Assembly: GCF_043290135.1 (NCBI RefSeq)
Contig: NC_134702.1
Location: 85,728,317 to 85,792,316, forward strand
DNA length: 64,000 bases
Source of the DNA: Rhipicephalus microplus
Taxonomy: Eukaryota; Arthropoda; Arachnida; Ixodida; Ixodidae
Direction of reading: 5' to 3'
A program made the translations under genes and the position numbers. Shown piece by piece: positions 1 through 9,529 of the stretch. How positions within the stretch are numbered: position 1 is the first letter of the stretch; each line of letters begins with the position of its first letter. The notes beneath the pieces were generated by a model. That model was given only the letters and a program-made list of their open reading frames with translations, searched no databases and was not told where the DNA came from.

Positions 1-121
1 ACACGGTTCAGCCGATGTTTTATTCCAGGAACAGGGAAATGGCGCTGATGACAAAGATGAATCACACAAAGAATGGCGATAGTTATTTACGCTTGAAGAA
101 GATGAAGTCCAATGAATTACA
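1..121 (-). repeat. Partial 3' LTR of a Ty3/gypsy element (gypsy-1)
   Basis: On the minus strand the LTR appears to start TGTAATTCA at 121, just after a purine-rich tract (CACGGGGGAAAT), and it runs off the window edge. It contains an AATAAA signal within TGGAATAAAACATC. The integrase C-terminus lies directly upstream (minus strand), as expected for a 3' LTR. The far end lies outside the window, so length and target duplication cannot be read. Confidence 0.55.
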
Positions 122-420
122 CTAATTTCCCCCGTGGATGGAAGCGACCGGTCTGGCCACGAAATACACTGTGGAACGCGTAAGAAAGGGCTTGAGACGC
201 GAAACGTGCACAATCTCTGTGTCGCGGCAGCTTTGGTCAGTGGGAGCATGAACAGGTGTGGCACGGTAGTTAACCAGTAAGACCTATCTGTTCTTTAACT
301 TTGTAGGGGCCGATATTAGCCCCGAGAACGAACACTGGCGTGACAGTGGCGTCGTTGTAGTGGCATCGATGTGATGTCACAGCAAGGACTCGCCTTCTCT
401 GCCCCCGTATGTCTGTTTTT
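122..420 (-). pseudogene. gypsy-1 integrase C-terminal (GPY) domain
   Basis: Minus-strand translation shows the GPY/F-type C-terminal domain of a Ty3/gypsy integrase: a GPYKV motif followed by an EIVHVSRLKPFL motif, then a stop next to the polypurine tract. One frame change is needed between the two motifs. This is the last part of a pol polyprotein whose upstream part is probably the fragment at 2165-2665, separated by about 1.7 kb of foreign sequence. Confidence 0.6.
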
Positions 421-1956
421 TCTGCGCCTACCGCGTAGCTGCTTTTTAGCGATACGTTGGTGGTTACTTCTGATTGCCTGACGCAAATCTCTCAAGATAC
501 AGGGTGAAAGGTTTCATAACTAGTGAAAGTTATTGAGGCCGCAAACAGGCTTTTATAATTTAGCTTAGGATAGGCTGAATTGCGTCCGAACGGAAGATTT
601 AATGTTAAAATTGTTGTTTTCGTTGCGTAGGCCAAAGAATGGGTGCTAAGGACAATATGCTTATTGGGGCTAACGTCATTACAACTAGGCATAGACTCCA
701 AAATGAAAACGTGTGTGCCGAAGTATCACAAATGAAATTTGTGTTTCCAATTGACTCAAAACATTGCGCTTCACCGTGAAAGTTCCGGCTGCATATGCGA
801 AAAATCTAAATGATTTGACAGACTTGTGCTTTCTCCAACAGGAGACTTTACGTGATTCTGTTTAGCACAAACTTCATATGTTCGGAAATAAACAAAATTT
901 TATTGCCACACACAAAGATTTCGGAAATATTGGGTTATGTCCGTGTGCTTTGATCATATGTACATGTTCCTCCTCAACAGTTGCCAAATATTGTGTAGTA
1001 GTACAACCTGATTTGCGTGAAATGCTGGGGTGATCTACCACCGCGTCACAAACAGTAATGTTCACTTCAGAAGCACCGCTCATAGGAACGATTCTACCAC
1101 AAACGCCAGAAAGTCAAAATGAATATTTTTCATGGCACAGTTATCAACATGGCTGAAGTAATCGTTAAACAACCTTCGGCTCGGTGAAGCGTCGACTGTT
1201 CTCGTGCGTCATGACCACGTTCAGGTAATCAGCTGCACGGAGTATTAATTTATGAGATAGCCATCGAAACTGGTTGTTACTAGTGCGACAGCACCGTTGC
1301 TATGATTCTGCATGAAGACAGATTCTGACAGCAATGTGAATTCCCGCCCATAACCTCAACCGCGCTTAACCTCAATAATTTCGCTGAAATAAAGCTCCAT
1401 AAGTATTGCGAGAGAAACATGAAACTGAACAACGTGTTTATTGAGTAGGTGCACGAGAAAAACCAGCACAACCTACTCGATAATGCATGCGAGCGCGGAT
1501 CTTGAGACACAAGCGAAAGCAGTGTCCATAGATTCGTGGATTTCTCCAATGCGAATAACCATAGGGGAGTGGAAACCCTCTTATCTTCTATAGGAAGTAC
1601 CCATGAACACCTCAACCTAATAATGTGAATATAGTGTCTTTCATCTCAAAATCACAAAATTATGTGCCAATGAGTTTGCAGTATCCAAGCAGAAGTGTGT
1701 TATTGTTTTTCATCCCCATCGGAATGTGTCTGCCGTGGCTAGGAATGTAATCCATCATAGGGGTTAGCAGTGTGACACATAACTTCTTACTTCTTTCACA
1801 TTGCCTACGATCGAGTGCGCGATTGTTCAGAAGCAAAAGTAAACATTTATTGTTTTTCCAGGAACATTACCGATTAAGTTTTCGTTATTCATGTGCAGCT
1901 TTAGACGAGCAGAAAGCGAACGCAAACAGCGGAACATCGTACCTTGGAGCGAATCA
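421..1956. other. Intergenic/unclassified, no gene recognised
   Basis: There is no convincing ORF, SINE, LTR or tandem repeat here. The longest frames are short and of unlikely composition. The stretch separates two pieces of what looks like one gypsy element, so it is probably inserted or rearranged sequence, but I cannot name it. Confidence 0.4.
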
Positions 1957-2163
1957 TTATATAGGTGCGCAGCGGCGGCATTGAGGAGTCTGTGCTGTGA
2001 CGTCACGCAGGCCTTCCACCAGGAGGTGCCACTCCAACTTCTCGGGGCTAATAGCGAGACTCAAGCTTTTCGCATAAACCAGGCGCTCGTGCAGGCGTCC
2101 ATCGAAGTACATGGTCTCTATGTCTGTATATAGAGAACAACGCGGACAGTTGCATCGTAACAT
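1957..2163 (-). pseudogene. Possible C-terminal remnant of a LINE ORF2
   Basis: A minus-strand frame has a Cys-rich stretch (CNCPRCSLYTD) followed by a leucine-rich tail. This resembles the zinc-binding 'CPRY' segment at the end of many I/Jockey-type LINE ORF2 proteins. It is only about 65 codons with no catalytic domain attached. A chance ORF cannot be excluded. Confidence 0.3.
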
Positions 2164-2164
2164 G

Positions 2165-2665
2165 TTAGCGATCTTCTTGGCTAGGTTGGTTATTTATACG
2201 GTCTAGGCGACGGTATTGGAGAACACGGGACAGAAATTCGTCGCAAACCAATTGTGAAGGGTTGACGGGGCTCGAAAAGAAATAAACGTCGAGTGATGAC
2301 GTTGGTTGGCGTCCGTAAGCTAAGAAAAATGGAGAGTAGCTTGCGGTCCGTTGAACTTACGTATTATGCGCAAACGTGATAAAGGGAAGAACCGCACCCC
2401 ATTTGGGATGGTTAGGTTGAATATACATTAAGAGCATCTCGTACAACGTGCGATGAAGTCTCTTCGTTAATTTATTGGTTTGTGGGTGATAGCTAGAAGT
2501 TGTTTCATGAACTGTTTCAAGGGCCAAGCTCCTCTTAGCAGAAAATTGGGTACTGCAAAAGTTTTGTCTGGATCGGGCTGGACGCGAACAAGGTTCCCCA
2601 GAACTTTAATAGTTGTGTTACGAAAATGGCACTTCTTTGTGTTTAGTTAAGTCCAAGAATAGATG
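2165..2665 (-). pseudogene. gypsy-1 pol remnant: RT tail fused to integrase
   Basis: Two pol pieces lie in order on the minus strand. About 2540-2665 encodes the reverse-transcriptase connection region (KKCHF then VQPDPDKT). About 2165-2540 encodes integrase core (SSYHPQTN, then LPFITFAHNT and YSPFFLAYG). RNase H and the first half of integrase are missing, so there is a large internal deletion. The position of the third catalytic residue reads KLTKRLH where the family has GLTERLN, so Glu is replaced by Lys. At least one stop interrupts the frame. Confidence 0.75.
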
Positions 2666-2709
2666 GGCATGTGAGCACCTTCCCTGAGTCAGGCGTAGCC
2701 GCCAGTATC

Positions 2710-2908
2710 AAACAGGCAGACAGATGGTCAAACAGATGCGCGGAAGCACGGAAGAACGCATGGACGGACGCACGAACGTACAGGCAGACGTACACAAGGA
2801 CGGATAGCTGGACAGACAAACACGCCGACAGACAGGCAGATAGAAAGATGGACGGATGGACATGGATACAGACAGGCAGACGGACGAACGGACAGACAGA
2901 CAGACGGG
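2710..2908. repeat. GACA/GACG-rich tetranucleotide minisatellite
   Basis: About 200 bp of imperfect GACA, GACG and GGAC units. It ends exactly where a SINE begins. ORFs read through it are compositional artefacts. Confidence 0.85.
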
Positions 2909-2911
2909 CAC

Positions 2912-3058
2912 CGCCGGGGTGGTCTAGTGGCTAAGGTACTCGACTGCTGACCTCAAGGTCGCGGGATGGAGTCCTGGCCGTGGTGGCCGCATTTCCGATG
3001 GAGGCTGAAGTGGTTAGGCCCGTGTGCTCAGATTCGGAAGCACGTTAAAAAAATTGCC
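2912..3058 (+). mobile_element. tRNA-derived SINE (Ruka-like head), non-standard tail
   Basis: The head has an A-box-like TGGTCTAGTGG and the usual body (gtgctcagattcgg, cacgttaaa). The B box is degraded (reads gatggagtcct). After the A-run at about 3050 it departs from the common tail and continues into a different sequence (ttgcccgcagcttccc). This may be a SINE subfamily with another tail or a chimeric insertion. Confidence 0.75.
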
Positions 3059-3244
3059 CGCAGCTTCCCTCGGGGGAACACTGAGGAGGATGCGGAGCAT
3101 ATAATTGGTTAACGGGGTGTTAAAGTGCGACTTACTTGGGTCGATGGCTAAATTGGTTAACGTGGTTGTGAAATGGGGTGTTAAATTGCGACTTACTTGG
3201 GTCGCTGGCTAAATTGGTTAACGTGGTTGTAGGAGGGGTGTTAA
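3059..3244 (+). repeat. SINE-linked tail with 61 bp tandem duplication
   Basis: Starts at gcccgcagcttccctcgggg, then about two copies of a 61 bp unit containing GCGACTTACTTGGGTCG (at 3127 and 3188) and TTGGTTAACG. It directly follows the SINE body and probably belongs to the same mobile unit. Confidence 0.6.
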
Positions 3245-3715
3245 ATGAGTGAACACGTACGACACGTATGCGAAAGGGCGGTGTTTATTTATTGCGACGA
3301 ACTTTGAGCACGATGGCTTTTTGGTCGGTAAAGTGAAGAGTGAGTGGATCGGGAAGCGAGCGTTGGGCGTGGCATACTGCTTGGCGCGCCACGCCGCTAC
3401 CTCGGCGCGCTTGCGCTCGCGGGCAGCATCGGGATCGGCCTCTCGTCGCCGACGCTTGCACTCGGCTTCCCATTTTCGAAAGTCCGGGTCCTCTTGTCGA
3501 CGCTTACGTTTCAAAGCGGCCGAATCCGGTGCTGCTGCTCGACGCTGACGTCTCTCAGCGGCTTCACGTTCTCTAAGTTGAGCATCTTCCGCTCGACGCC
3601 GACGTTTACGTTCGGCGTCGCGAGCTCTTCTCCGCGCTGCCTTGTCTTCGGACGACGACTTGGTTGCGGTTCCGCCAACACTTTGGCCGGCGCTGGTCGA
3701 AGGGACGTCGATCAT
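3218..3715 (-). CDS. Arginine/alanine-rich repetitive ORF, function unknown
   Basis: The minus-strand ORF is open for 198 codons. I prefer the ATG at 3715 (165 aa, MIDVPSTSAGQ...), because it sits downstream of a TATA/Inr pair and the earlier ATG at 3814 lies upstream of the predicted TATA box. Residues about 25-105 are a charged, probably coiled-coil stretch with repeated A-E-R/K-R-R-R units such as KRRRREADPD. The C-terminal third is ordinary sequence and may be read-through of a splice site. Similar short Arg-rich ORFs occur at 26.9 kb and 36.9 kb, so this is a repeat-family protein. Similar Arg-rich repeats occur at the start of some arthropod Helitron proteins, but there is no helicase or Rep motif here. 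Confidence 0.5.
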   Translation of the reverse strand: MIDVPSTSAGQSVGGTATKSSSEDKAARRRARDAERKRRRRAEDAQLREREAAERRQRRAAAPDSAALKRKRRQEDPDFRKWEAECKRRRREADPDAARERKRAEVAAWRAKQYATPNARFPIHSLFTLPTKKPSCSKFVAINKHRPFAYVSYVFTHLTPLLQPR

Positions 3716-3762
3716 TGCGACCTCGGACGTCGACGCGCCGTACAAACCAACCGACGAGCGGC

Positions 3763-3800
3763 AACTGAGCGAGCGAGCACCGACCTTGAGTATATATACA
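3763..3800 (-). promoter_or_regulatory. TATA box and initiator for the Arg-rich ORF
   Basis: Read on the minus strand, TATATATAC at 3799-3791 is followed by TCAGTT at 3768-3763. TCAGT is the arthropod initiator consensus, and the TATA-to-Inr spacing of about 25-30 bp is right for RNA polymerase II. The ATG follows about 50 bp downstream. Confidence 0.6.
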
Positions 3801-3805
3801 GCGCG

Positions 3806-3950
3806 ACGGCGCATGCACTGTCAGCTGTCGAATGTTCGAGAAGGGGGAGAAGCGCAACGGCGCATGCGCGCGCGTCAGCTGCCAATGTTCTCGAAGCGTG
3901 ACGGCGCATGCGCGCTACATTATACAGCTAGCGAATGTTCGTGAAGAGGA
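3806..3950. repeat. About 50 bp tandem repeats with NRF-1-like palindromes
   Basis: Three degenerate units upstream of the promoter each hold a GCGCATGC core (3809-3816, 3860-3869, 3904-3913; the last two are the full palindrome GCGCATGCGC) and a following AATGTTCGAGAAG-like stretch. GCGCATGCGC matches the known NRF-1/Ewg binding consensus. A role as an upstream activating array is inference. Confidence 0.5.
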
Positions 3951-4062
3951 GAAGCGCACGCGGTGTGTAGAGGAGGAAGGGTGCACAGATGGTGGAGGAG
4001 TGAAGCGCGCGCGGTGTGCAGAGGAGGAAGGGATGCACAGATGGTGGAAGAAGGAGGAGGAA
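3951..4062 (+). repeat. Two-copy tandem repeat, about 51 bp unit
   Basis: Units share GCGGTGTG(T/C)AGAGGAGGAAGG and CACAGATGGTGGA. They continue straight from the NRF-1-like array. Confidence 0.7.
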
Positions 4063-4116
4063 GCTTGCGGACGGCGCCGCACTACAAGCCTCGAGTATTA
4101 GATGCTCCGCATCTAA

Positions 4117-4217
4117 AACCCACAGGTGGTCTAAACTTCTGGAGCCTTTGACTTTGGCGTCTATCATAATCATGTGGTGGTTTTCGGACGTTAGAGCCCA
4201 CATATTACGAAGCAAAC

Positions 4218-4218
<1 letters not shown>
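4117..4218 (+). mobile_element. SINE tail fragment
   Basis: Contains only the 3' body of the tick SINE (aggtggtc, ttctggagcc, cataatcatgtggtgg, gacgttagagcccacata). The tRNA head is missing. A short palindrome (ttagatgc tcc gcatctaa, 4098-4116) lies at the truncation point. Confidence 0.7.

Positions 4219-4265
<47 letters not shown>
4219..4265. repeat. (TA)n microsatellite
   Basis: An uninterrupted TA run of about 46 bp at the end of the SINE fragment. Confidence 0.95.
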
Positions 4266-4267
<2 letters not shown>

Positions 4268-4380
4268 GACTGACAGACGGACACACAGACAAACGGACAG
4301 ACAGACAAACACACAGACACACGAACAGACCGACATACGAACAGAGAGACAGATAGACAGACAAACGGACAGACTGAGAA
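4266..4380. repeat. (GACA)n-type microsatellite
   Basis: Imperfect GACA/GACGGACA units immediately after the TA run. The Cys/Ser/Val-rich ORFs here are artefacts. Confidence 0.9.
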
Positions 4381-4382
4381 GC

Positions 4383-5045
4383 TCCAGCGAAGGCACCACA
4401 CAAGCAGCTGCGGCACAACCGTCGTTCAACACTGAACCGTCAGTAAAGACGAGGAGTCACCCCGCGAGAAGTCCGTCGGAAGTGGCGGCAGCTTCGGGCC
4501 GAAGCGCGCACTCTGGCGTCATCCGCTTGCTTGCCACTCCCGGTAACATGTCCAAATATTCAGAGGGCGATGCCGGCAGGGCGGGGCAGCTGAAAAATTG
4601 GCGAATCGCGATACGATGCGCTGAGCCCAGTGTATCCCAGTTGGAACGCGTAAGCGCCGCGAGAGGAAGGCCGTACAAAATGCGCGCCACAGCCATTCCG
4701 TTGTAGATTCGGAGGGCTAGGAATGGCGTACATCCATTGCCGCGAGCAAGGAGCGCTCAAGGGGTGGAGGTGACCTTCGCGCGTTTCGAAGCTGGTCGCT
4801 GACCGCTGGTGACCAATTGAGGCATTGGTGCAGCTGCACTCCGAGGTTGGCCACACGCCTCTTCCGAGGGATGGGGATTGTTTGGAGAGTGAACTTCGGT
4901 GTGTAGCGCTGGGCGCCATAGCTGAGGTGCAGCAGCATCGCTTTAGTTTTCGCCGGCGAAAGCCTCATCCACCTGCCCTTGATGAACGCGTCAATAGAAT
5001 CATAAGCCTAGCGAATACAATCTCTTTCACGTTTCCACTGTCGGC
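4383..5045 (-). pseudogene. 5'-truncated LINE ORF2: RT C-terminus plus RNase H start
   Basis: Minus-strand frames give, in order, the end of a non-LTR reverse transcriptase (LSPAKTKAMLLH, then VANLGVQLHQCLNW), the post-RT thumb (RILYGLPLAALTRSNWD and HRIAIRQFFSCPALP), and the start of an RNase H domain with TDGS (VFTDGSVLNDGC). This order fits I/Jockey-superfamily LINEs with RNase H. At least two frameshifts separate the pieces. RNase H stops at the GACA repeat. Confidence 0.75.
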
Positions 5046-5398
<353 letters not shown>

Positions 5399-5436
5399 AA
5401 GAACACAAGCGAGTACACGTACGAAAGAGCAATACT

Positions 5437-5483
5437 TTTATGCCAACGTTTCAGCCGTGGCACGGCCTTCGTCAGGGAATAAA
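5437..5483 (-). ncRNA. Predicted hammerhead ribozyme (left PLE copy)
   Basis: Mirror image of the motif at 12615-12661; see that entry for the fold. It lies in the PLE 3' region, about 455 bp past the RT ORF stop. Confidence 0.7.
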
Positions 5484-5937
5484 GAGTAGACAAGCAGATG
5501 CCCCTTTTAAGGGCCGTTGAAATCACACAATTGATCAGAATAGTGATTAGAAAGTGCGAAAGCAATACCAAAACAACATTGTCAGTATAATTTGATACGA
5601 GTATTGAGCAACAATATCGCTGTGGATAACTCAAGATATGAGCGCATAGCTTCAGCGTAGGGCAAATTTTTATGCGTAGGGCAAATTTTTAAAGCAATAA
5701 AGCACTTCATAAGCCAAGCGAATATCATGAGCACATGTCACGCACACTGTAAGATACCCGAGGGACAGTAAACAAAATTCAACTGGTAACTGAAGCGTCA
5801 AGTTTGATGCCAAACTACTGCATGCGCACATATAATAAATGGAAGCACACACAAAAAATATATATAATCAAACAAATGAGAGAAGAAACGATGGCATGGG
5901 TTGGGGGGCATTTAACGCATTCCTGTGATGGACAATG

Positions 5938-8568
5938 CTACATAGAAAGGAAAGTAACGCGTCCAACGCTTTCGTTGATGCCTGAGTGCAAAGTGTTGAA
6001 CTTGTTAATGAGATAGGACTCGCGAACTTCTCGGTCATGATGAGTTTTAAACCCGGATTGTAATATTGTGGCTTTGATGTTTTCGAAAGAGTGCCCTGGC
6101 ATCTGGACATGTTTTGACAGTGGAAGATGAGGAAGGTTAGAAGCATGGGCTCTGTGGTTGTTAAAACGTAACCTGAATGATGTTTCGGTATGTCCAATGT
6201 ATTGCATACGGCAAGTGGAGCACTCAAGCATGTAGATAACATTAGCGCTGTCGCAAGTGAAGTCTCCGTTGATTTTTAAGGAAAAGTTTGATGCGGTGCT
6301 AGTTGCGGTATGAGTACTTGACATGTGCGGGCAAACCTTGCAGCGGGGCTTATTGCAAGGATGGCAACCACTGTAGTTGGACCGATTAATTATTTTCGAT
6401 GATGTTAATGTATCATGCAGGTTGCGTGATCTGCGGTAAACTACCCTCGATGGTTCCGTAAAAATGTCTTTTAAGTGATCACTTTGTTGCAAGATATTGT
6501 GGTGTTTTCTTAGAATATTGGCCACATTAGGAACCGAAGCTGAGTGCGTAAGGATGAGGTTAACACTGTTACGTGAAGTGTTTGCAGATCGTTTGTTGCT
6601 TGTGAGCAACTCTTTACGGTCAATGTTGTTAGCCTTCTTGAGGGCGTCGTCTATGATTCCCGATGGGTATCCTTGCCTCGTAAGAGCACCTCGTAGGTCT
6701 TCGCAGTTGCGAGCGAAATCATTGTTATCAGAGCAGATGCGTTTAAAGCGAATGGCCTGACTATATGGAATACTGGTTTTGCAGTGTTTTGTGTGACTAC
6801 TATGGAAGTGAAGATACTGATGTCTATCGGTTGGTTTCCTATATAGTTTGGTCGTCAATTTTCGACTGCACAGTGTCACTGTGACGTCAAGAAAGTTGAC
6901 ACTGGTGTCCGAGTATGAGTGCGAGAATGATATATTTGGATGGGCATTATTATAATCGCTGATGAAAGAAAGAAGCTGGGATTCACCATGATGCCATACT
7001 AAAAAAATGTCATCGATAAAACGCTTGTAATAAAAAGGCTTCAAATCGCGGCTGGCAAGAAAATCGCGTTCTAGAGAGCCCATAAAAATATTTGCGTAAT
7101 TCGGGCCTATTCGTGTGCCCATGGAAGTGCCGCTAACTTGAATGAAGTGTTGTCCGTTGAACTCGAAATTGTTTAGTTCGAGAATTAATTTGAGAAGCGT
7201 AGCTAGTGTAGAGGAGTCTATCGATTTGTCGAGGTCAGACTCGTTATACGCTTTTACAACAGCGCGGATACCATCAGAATGGGGAATGTTGGTGTACAAA
7301 GAACAAACATCGAGGATCACCAAAAATGACCCATCAGGAATGTCTAAATCAATGATATCATTTAAAAAGTGATTGGTGTCTTTAATGTACGAGGGAAGTG
7401 AAACCGGAATAGAAGAAATGAGGGTATCAACGTAGCGTGACAAATTTTCTGTCACCGTACCTATACCAGACACAATCGGTCTACCGGGAATGTTTTCTTT
7501 GTGAATTTTGGGTAGGGTGTAGAACCTACCAGCCACCGGGCTTAGTGGAATCAGCGTACGTAATGCAGACTGAGCGATTTTGTTTTCTTTTACAAGATCT
7601 GTAACGACATCACTGACAATGCGTTTAAATTCCGCTGTCGGGTCGTCATTTAGACGCCTGTAGTATGTGGTGTCATCAAGTTGTCTCTGGGCTTCACCAA
7701 TATAGCTGTCAGCATTCAATACCACTACTGCACCACCTTTATCTGCTGGCTTAATTACTATATCATTGCGGCTAGCCAATGCTTTGATAGCCTGAGCCTC
7801 TTTAAAGGTGACGTTATGGCGGAAGGGAAAACGTGTTTTGTACGCTCGAAGTACATCATCCTGTACAGCTCGTATATATAAATCGAGGCATTTATCCCGT
7901 TGAGTGGGTGGTGTCCAGTATTTACCAGATGGTAACGCGGAGTTGGTTTGTTCACTTGGTTGGCGGTTGAAAAAGTACTCGCGCAATCGCATGTTTCTTT
8001 CAAAGTTATGAAGATCGGCAATGAGCGTGAATTCATTGTAGCCGCCAGTTGCGGGACAAAAGTTTAAACCTAGCGACAAAACCTTAGATTCTTCAAGACT
8101 TAATTGATGACTAGATAAATTCACTATATTAGTAAGTTGCCCGGTATGCTTAGCAGGGTCGGAAACACTTCCATGCGCTTCGGAATACAAAGCAACGGGT
8201 ATGTTATCCCGAACCATTTTCCTCCGCTTGACATGGTTAATTTCATTCAGCTTTTTCTGCCTGTACAAGTGGAGCTCCTTGTTTTCTTCACTGCTTAGGA
8301 CATGTGTGGCACGCAGCTGTTTCTCCTTATTAGCTAGAACCTTCGCGGACGATTCATAATGCTTTGAAATGATCTCGGTCAATTCAATAGAAGCTCGTGC
8401 TAGCGTGTTGTTCCATTTAGTCAAATGTACACTCGACATTTCAGAAACCGCAGGTTTCAAGGACAGGCATAAGCCTTTAGGCGCAGTGGAAGTAGCAACA
8501 TACATTTTCATAGTAGATGCATGCAATTCACAGCGCGTACGCTTCTCAATAACTTTACGAATTTTCAT
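5938..8568 (-). CDS. PLE reverse transcriptase / GIY-YIG endonuclease, left copy
   Basis: An intact 876-codon ORF starting with ATG at 8568, identical in length and translation to the ORF at 9530-12160, where the domains are described. It is transcribed away from the spacer, so the two ORFs are divergent. Identity at the protein level plus an indel-free DNA arm implies a very recent duplication, gene conversion between arms, or an assembly fold-back. I cannot separate these without reads. Confidence 0.9.
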   Translation of the reverse strand: MKIRKVIEKRTRCELHASTMKMYVATSTAPKGLCLSLKPAVSEMSSVHLTKWNNTLARASIELTEIISKHYESSAKVLANKEKQLRATHVLSSEENKELHLYRQKKLNEINHVKRRKMVRDNIPVALYSEAHGSVSDPAKHTGQLTNIVNLSSHQLSLEESKVLSLGLNFCPATGGYNEFTLIADLHNFERNMRLREYFFNRQPSEQTNSALPSGKYWTPPTQRDKCLDLYIRAVQDDVLRAYKTRFPFRHNVTFKEAQAIKALASRNDIVIKPADKGGAVVVLNADSYIGEAQRQLDDTTYYRRLNDDPTAEFKRIVSDVVTDLVKENKIAQSALRTLIPLSPVAGRFYTLPKIHKENIPGRPIVSGIGTVTENLSRYVDTLISSIPVSLPSYIKDTNHFLNDIIDLDIPDGSFLVILDVCSLYTNIPHSDGIRAVVKAYNESDLDKSIDSSTLATLLKLILELNNFEFNGQHFIQVSGTSMGTRIGPNYANIFMGSLERDFLASRDLKPFYYKRFIDDIFLVWHHGESQLLSFISDYNNAHPNISFSHSYSDTSVNFLDVTVTLCSRKLTTKLYRKPTDRHQYLHFHSSHTKHCKTSIPYSQAIRFKRICSDNNDFARNCEDLRGALTRQGYPSGIIDDALKKANNIDRKELLTSNKRSANTSRNSVNLILTHSASVPNVANILRKHHNILQQSDHLKDIFTEPSRVVYRRSRNLHDTLTSSKIINRSNYSGCHPCNKPRCKVCPHMSSTHTATSTASNFSLKINGDFTCDSANVIYMLECSTCRMQYIGHTETSFRLRFNNHRAHASNLPHLPLSKHVQMPGHSFENIKATILQSGFKTHHDREVRESYLINKFNTLHSGINESVGRVTFLSM

Positions 8569-8622
8569 GAAATGAACGGATGCATTTAGATAAGCACTCT
8601 TACCGAACCTGGTGGTTCCTAG

Positions 8623-8922
8623 TCAGTTCATTTCATGGGATGGAACATCACGGTGTCCTCGTAAGTTGTACCTCGACTGAGGCATCGTGGCATTTCTGTT
8701 GATTGATGTGGGAGCTGGTCCGCGCGGCCCAGAATGTTGCGGCGGGTCGGATGATGTGTCGCGGTCAGGTAAATTCCGCAATCTTGTTCGGCCATTTTGG
8801 ATCGTTGCAGCACCAGGCATCCTCCGGGGCTGTACGGTAGACGGTCTTTTAGGGCCGCTTGTAGTGGAAGTGCGATGTGAGGACACATTCGGCGCACAGT
8901 CAGTCCACATAGACGACCCCAT
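8623..8922 (-). CDS. Upstream ORF tail of the left PLE copy
   Basis: Ninety-nine codons from an internal ATG to a stop 54 bp before the RT ORF. It is Pro/Arg/Ser-rich and ends with a RYNLRG motif. It is the C-terminal tail of the ORF described at 8945-9475. This copy lacks the SGNH-like part because the arm ends at 8944. It is unlikely to be functional alone. Confidence 0.45.
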   Translation of the reverse strand: MGSSMWTDCAPNVSSHRTSTTSGPKRPSTVQPRRMPGAATIQNGRTRLRNLPDRDTSSDPPQHSGPRGPAPTSINRNATMPQSRYNLRGHRDVPSHEMN

Positions 8923-8944
8923 ATCTTTGGGGTTGTTGAAACAT

Positions 8945-9475
8945 TTGAAACATTTGAAACCTTTGGTTCGTCACTGCAACAAGGAGGCGGGTCACTTCAA
9001 CCACCTTCTTCGAGTTTTTTGCCGAAGATCTAGACTTGTGTCCTATTTGGACCACCAGTTTGAATGGCTACCTCCGAGCCATGTTCTAGCAGCCGATGGA
9101 CTTCATCTAAGTTTCGAGGGTGTCGCACTACTAGCATGCCATATTAGACAATTATGTTTCAACAACCCCAAAGATATGGGGTCGTCTATGTGGACTGACT
9201 GTGCGCCGAATGTGTCCTCACATCGCACTTCCACTACAAGCGGCCCTAAAAGACCGTCTACCGTACAGCCCCGGAGGATGCCTGGTGCTGCAACGATCCA
9301 AAATGGCCGAACAAGATTGCGGAATTTACCTGACCGCGACACATCATCCGACCCGCCGCAACATTCTGGGCCGCGCGGACCAGCTCCCACATCAATCAAC
9401 AGAAATGCCACGATGCCTCAGTCGAGGTACAACTTACGAGGACACCGTGATGTTCCATCCCATGAAATGAACTGA
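8945..9475 (+). CDS. SGNH-hydrolase-like ORF, 5'-truncated, upstream of PLE RT
   Basis: The plus frame through the spacer and right arm encodes a segment ending in ADGLHLSFEGVALLACHI, which resembles the catalytic Asp-x-x-His block (DGxHxxxxG) at the C-terminus of SGNH/GDSL esterases. An 'LVSYLDH' strand precedes it. A basic, Pro-rich tail with RYNLRG follows, and the stop lies 54 bp before the RT ATG. SGNH domains are known in ORF1 of some LINEs (CR1-like). A link to a PLE is inference from the shared tail in both copies. The open frame extends left of 8945, but that part is antisense to the left arm and is not counted. The N-terminus with the catalytic Ser is absent. Confidence 0.5.
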   Translation: MKHLKPLVRHCNKEAGHFNHLLRVFCRRSRLVSYLDHQFEWLPPSHVLAADGLHLSFEGVALLACHIRQLCFNNPKDMGSSMWTDCAPNVSSHRTSTTSGPKRPSTVQPRRMPGAATIQNGRTRLRNLPDRDTSSDPPQHSGPRGPAPTSINRNATMPQSRYNLRGHRDVPSHEMN

Positions 9476-9529
9476 CTAGGAACCACCAGGTTCGGTAAGA
9501 GTGCTTATCTAAATGCATCCGTTCATTTC

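Noticed and set aside
2708..2934. Cys/Ser/Val- or Asp/Arg/Thr-rich ORFs
   Set aside because: They are readings of GACA/GACG tetranucleotide repeats, as at 4266-4420, 29547-29994 and 37516-37927.
3218..3715. Host gene call for the Arg-rich ORF
   Set aside because: Related ORFs recur at 26.9 and 36.9 kb within repeats, so a repeat-encoded protein is more likely.
8687..8944. Left part of the long plus-strand ORF 8687-9475 as coding
   Set aside because: It is the antisense of the left PLE arm; only the part from 8945 on is continuous with the right PLE copy.
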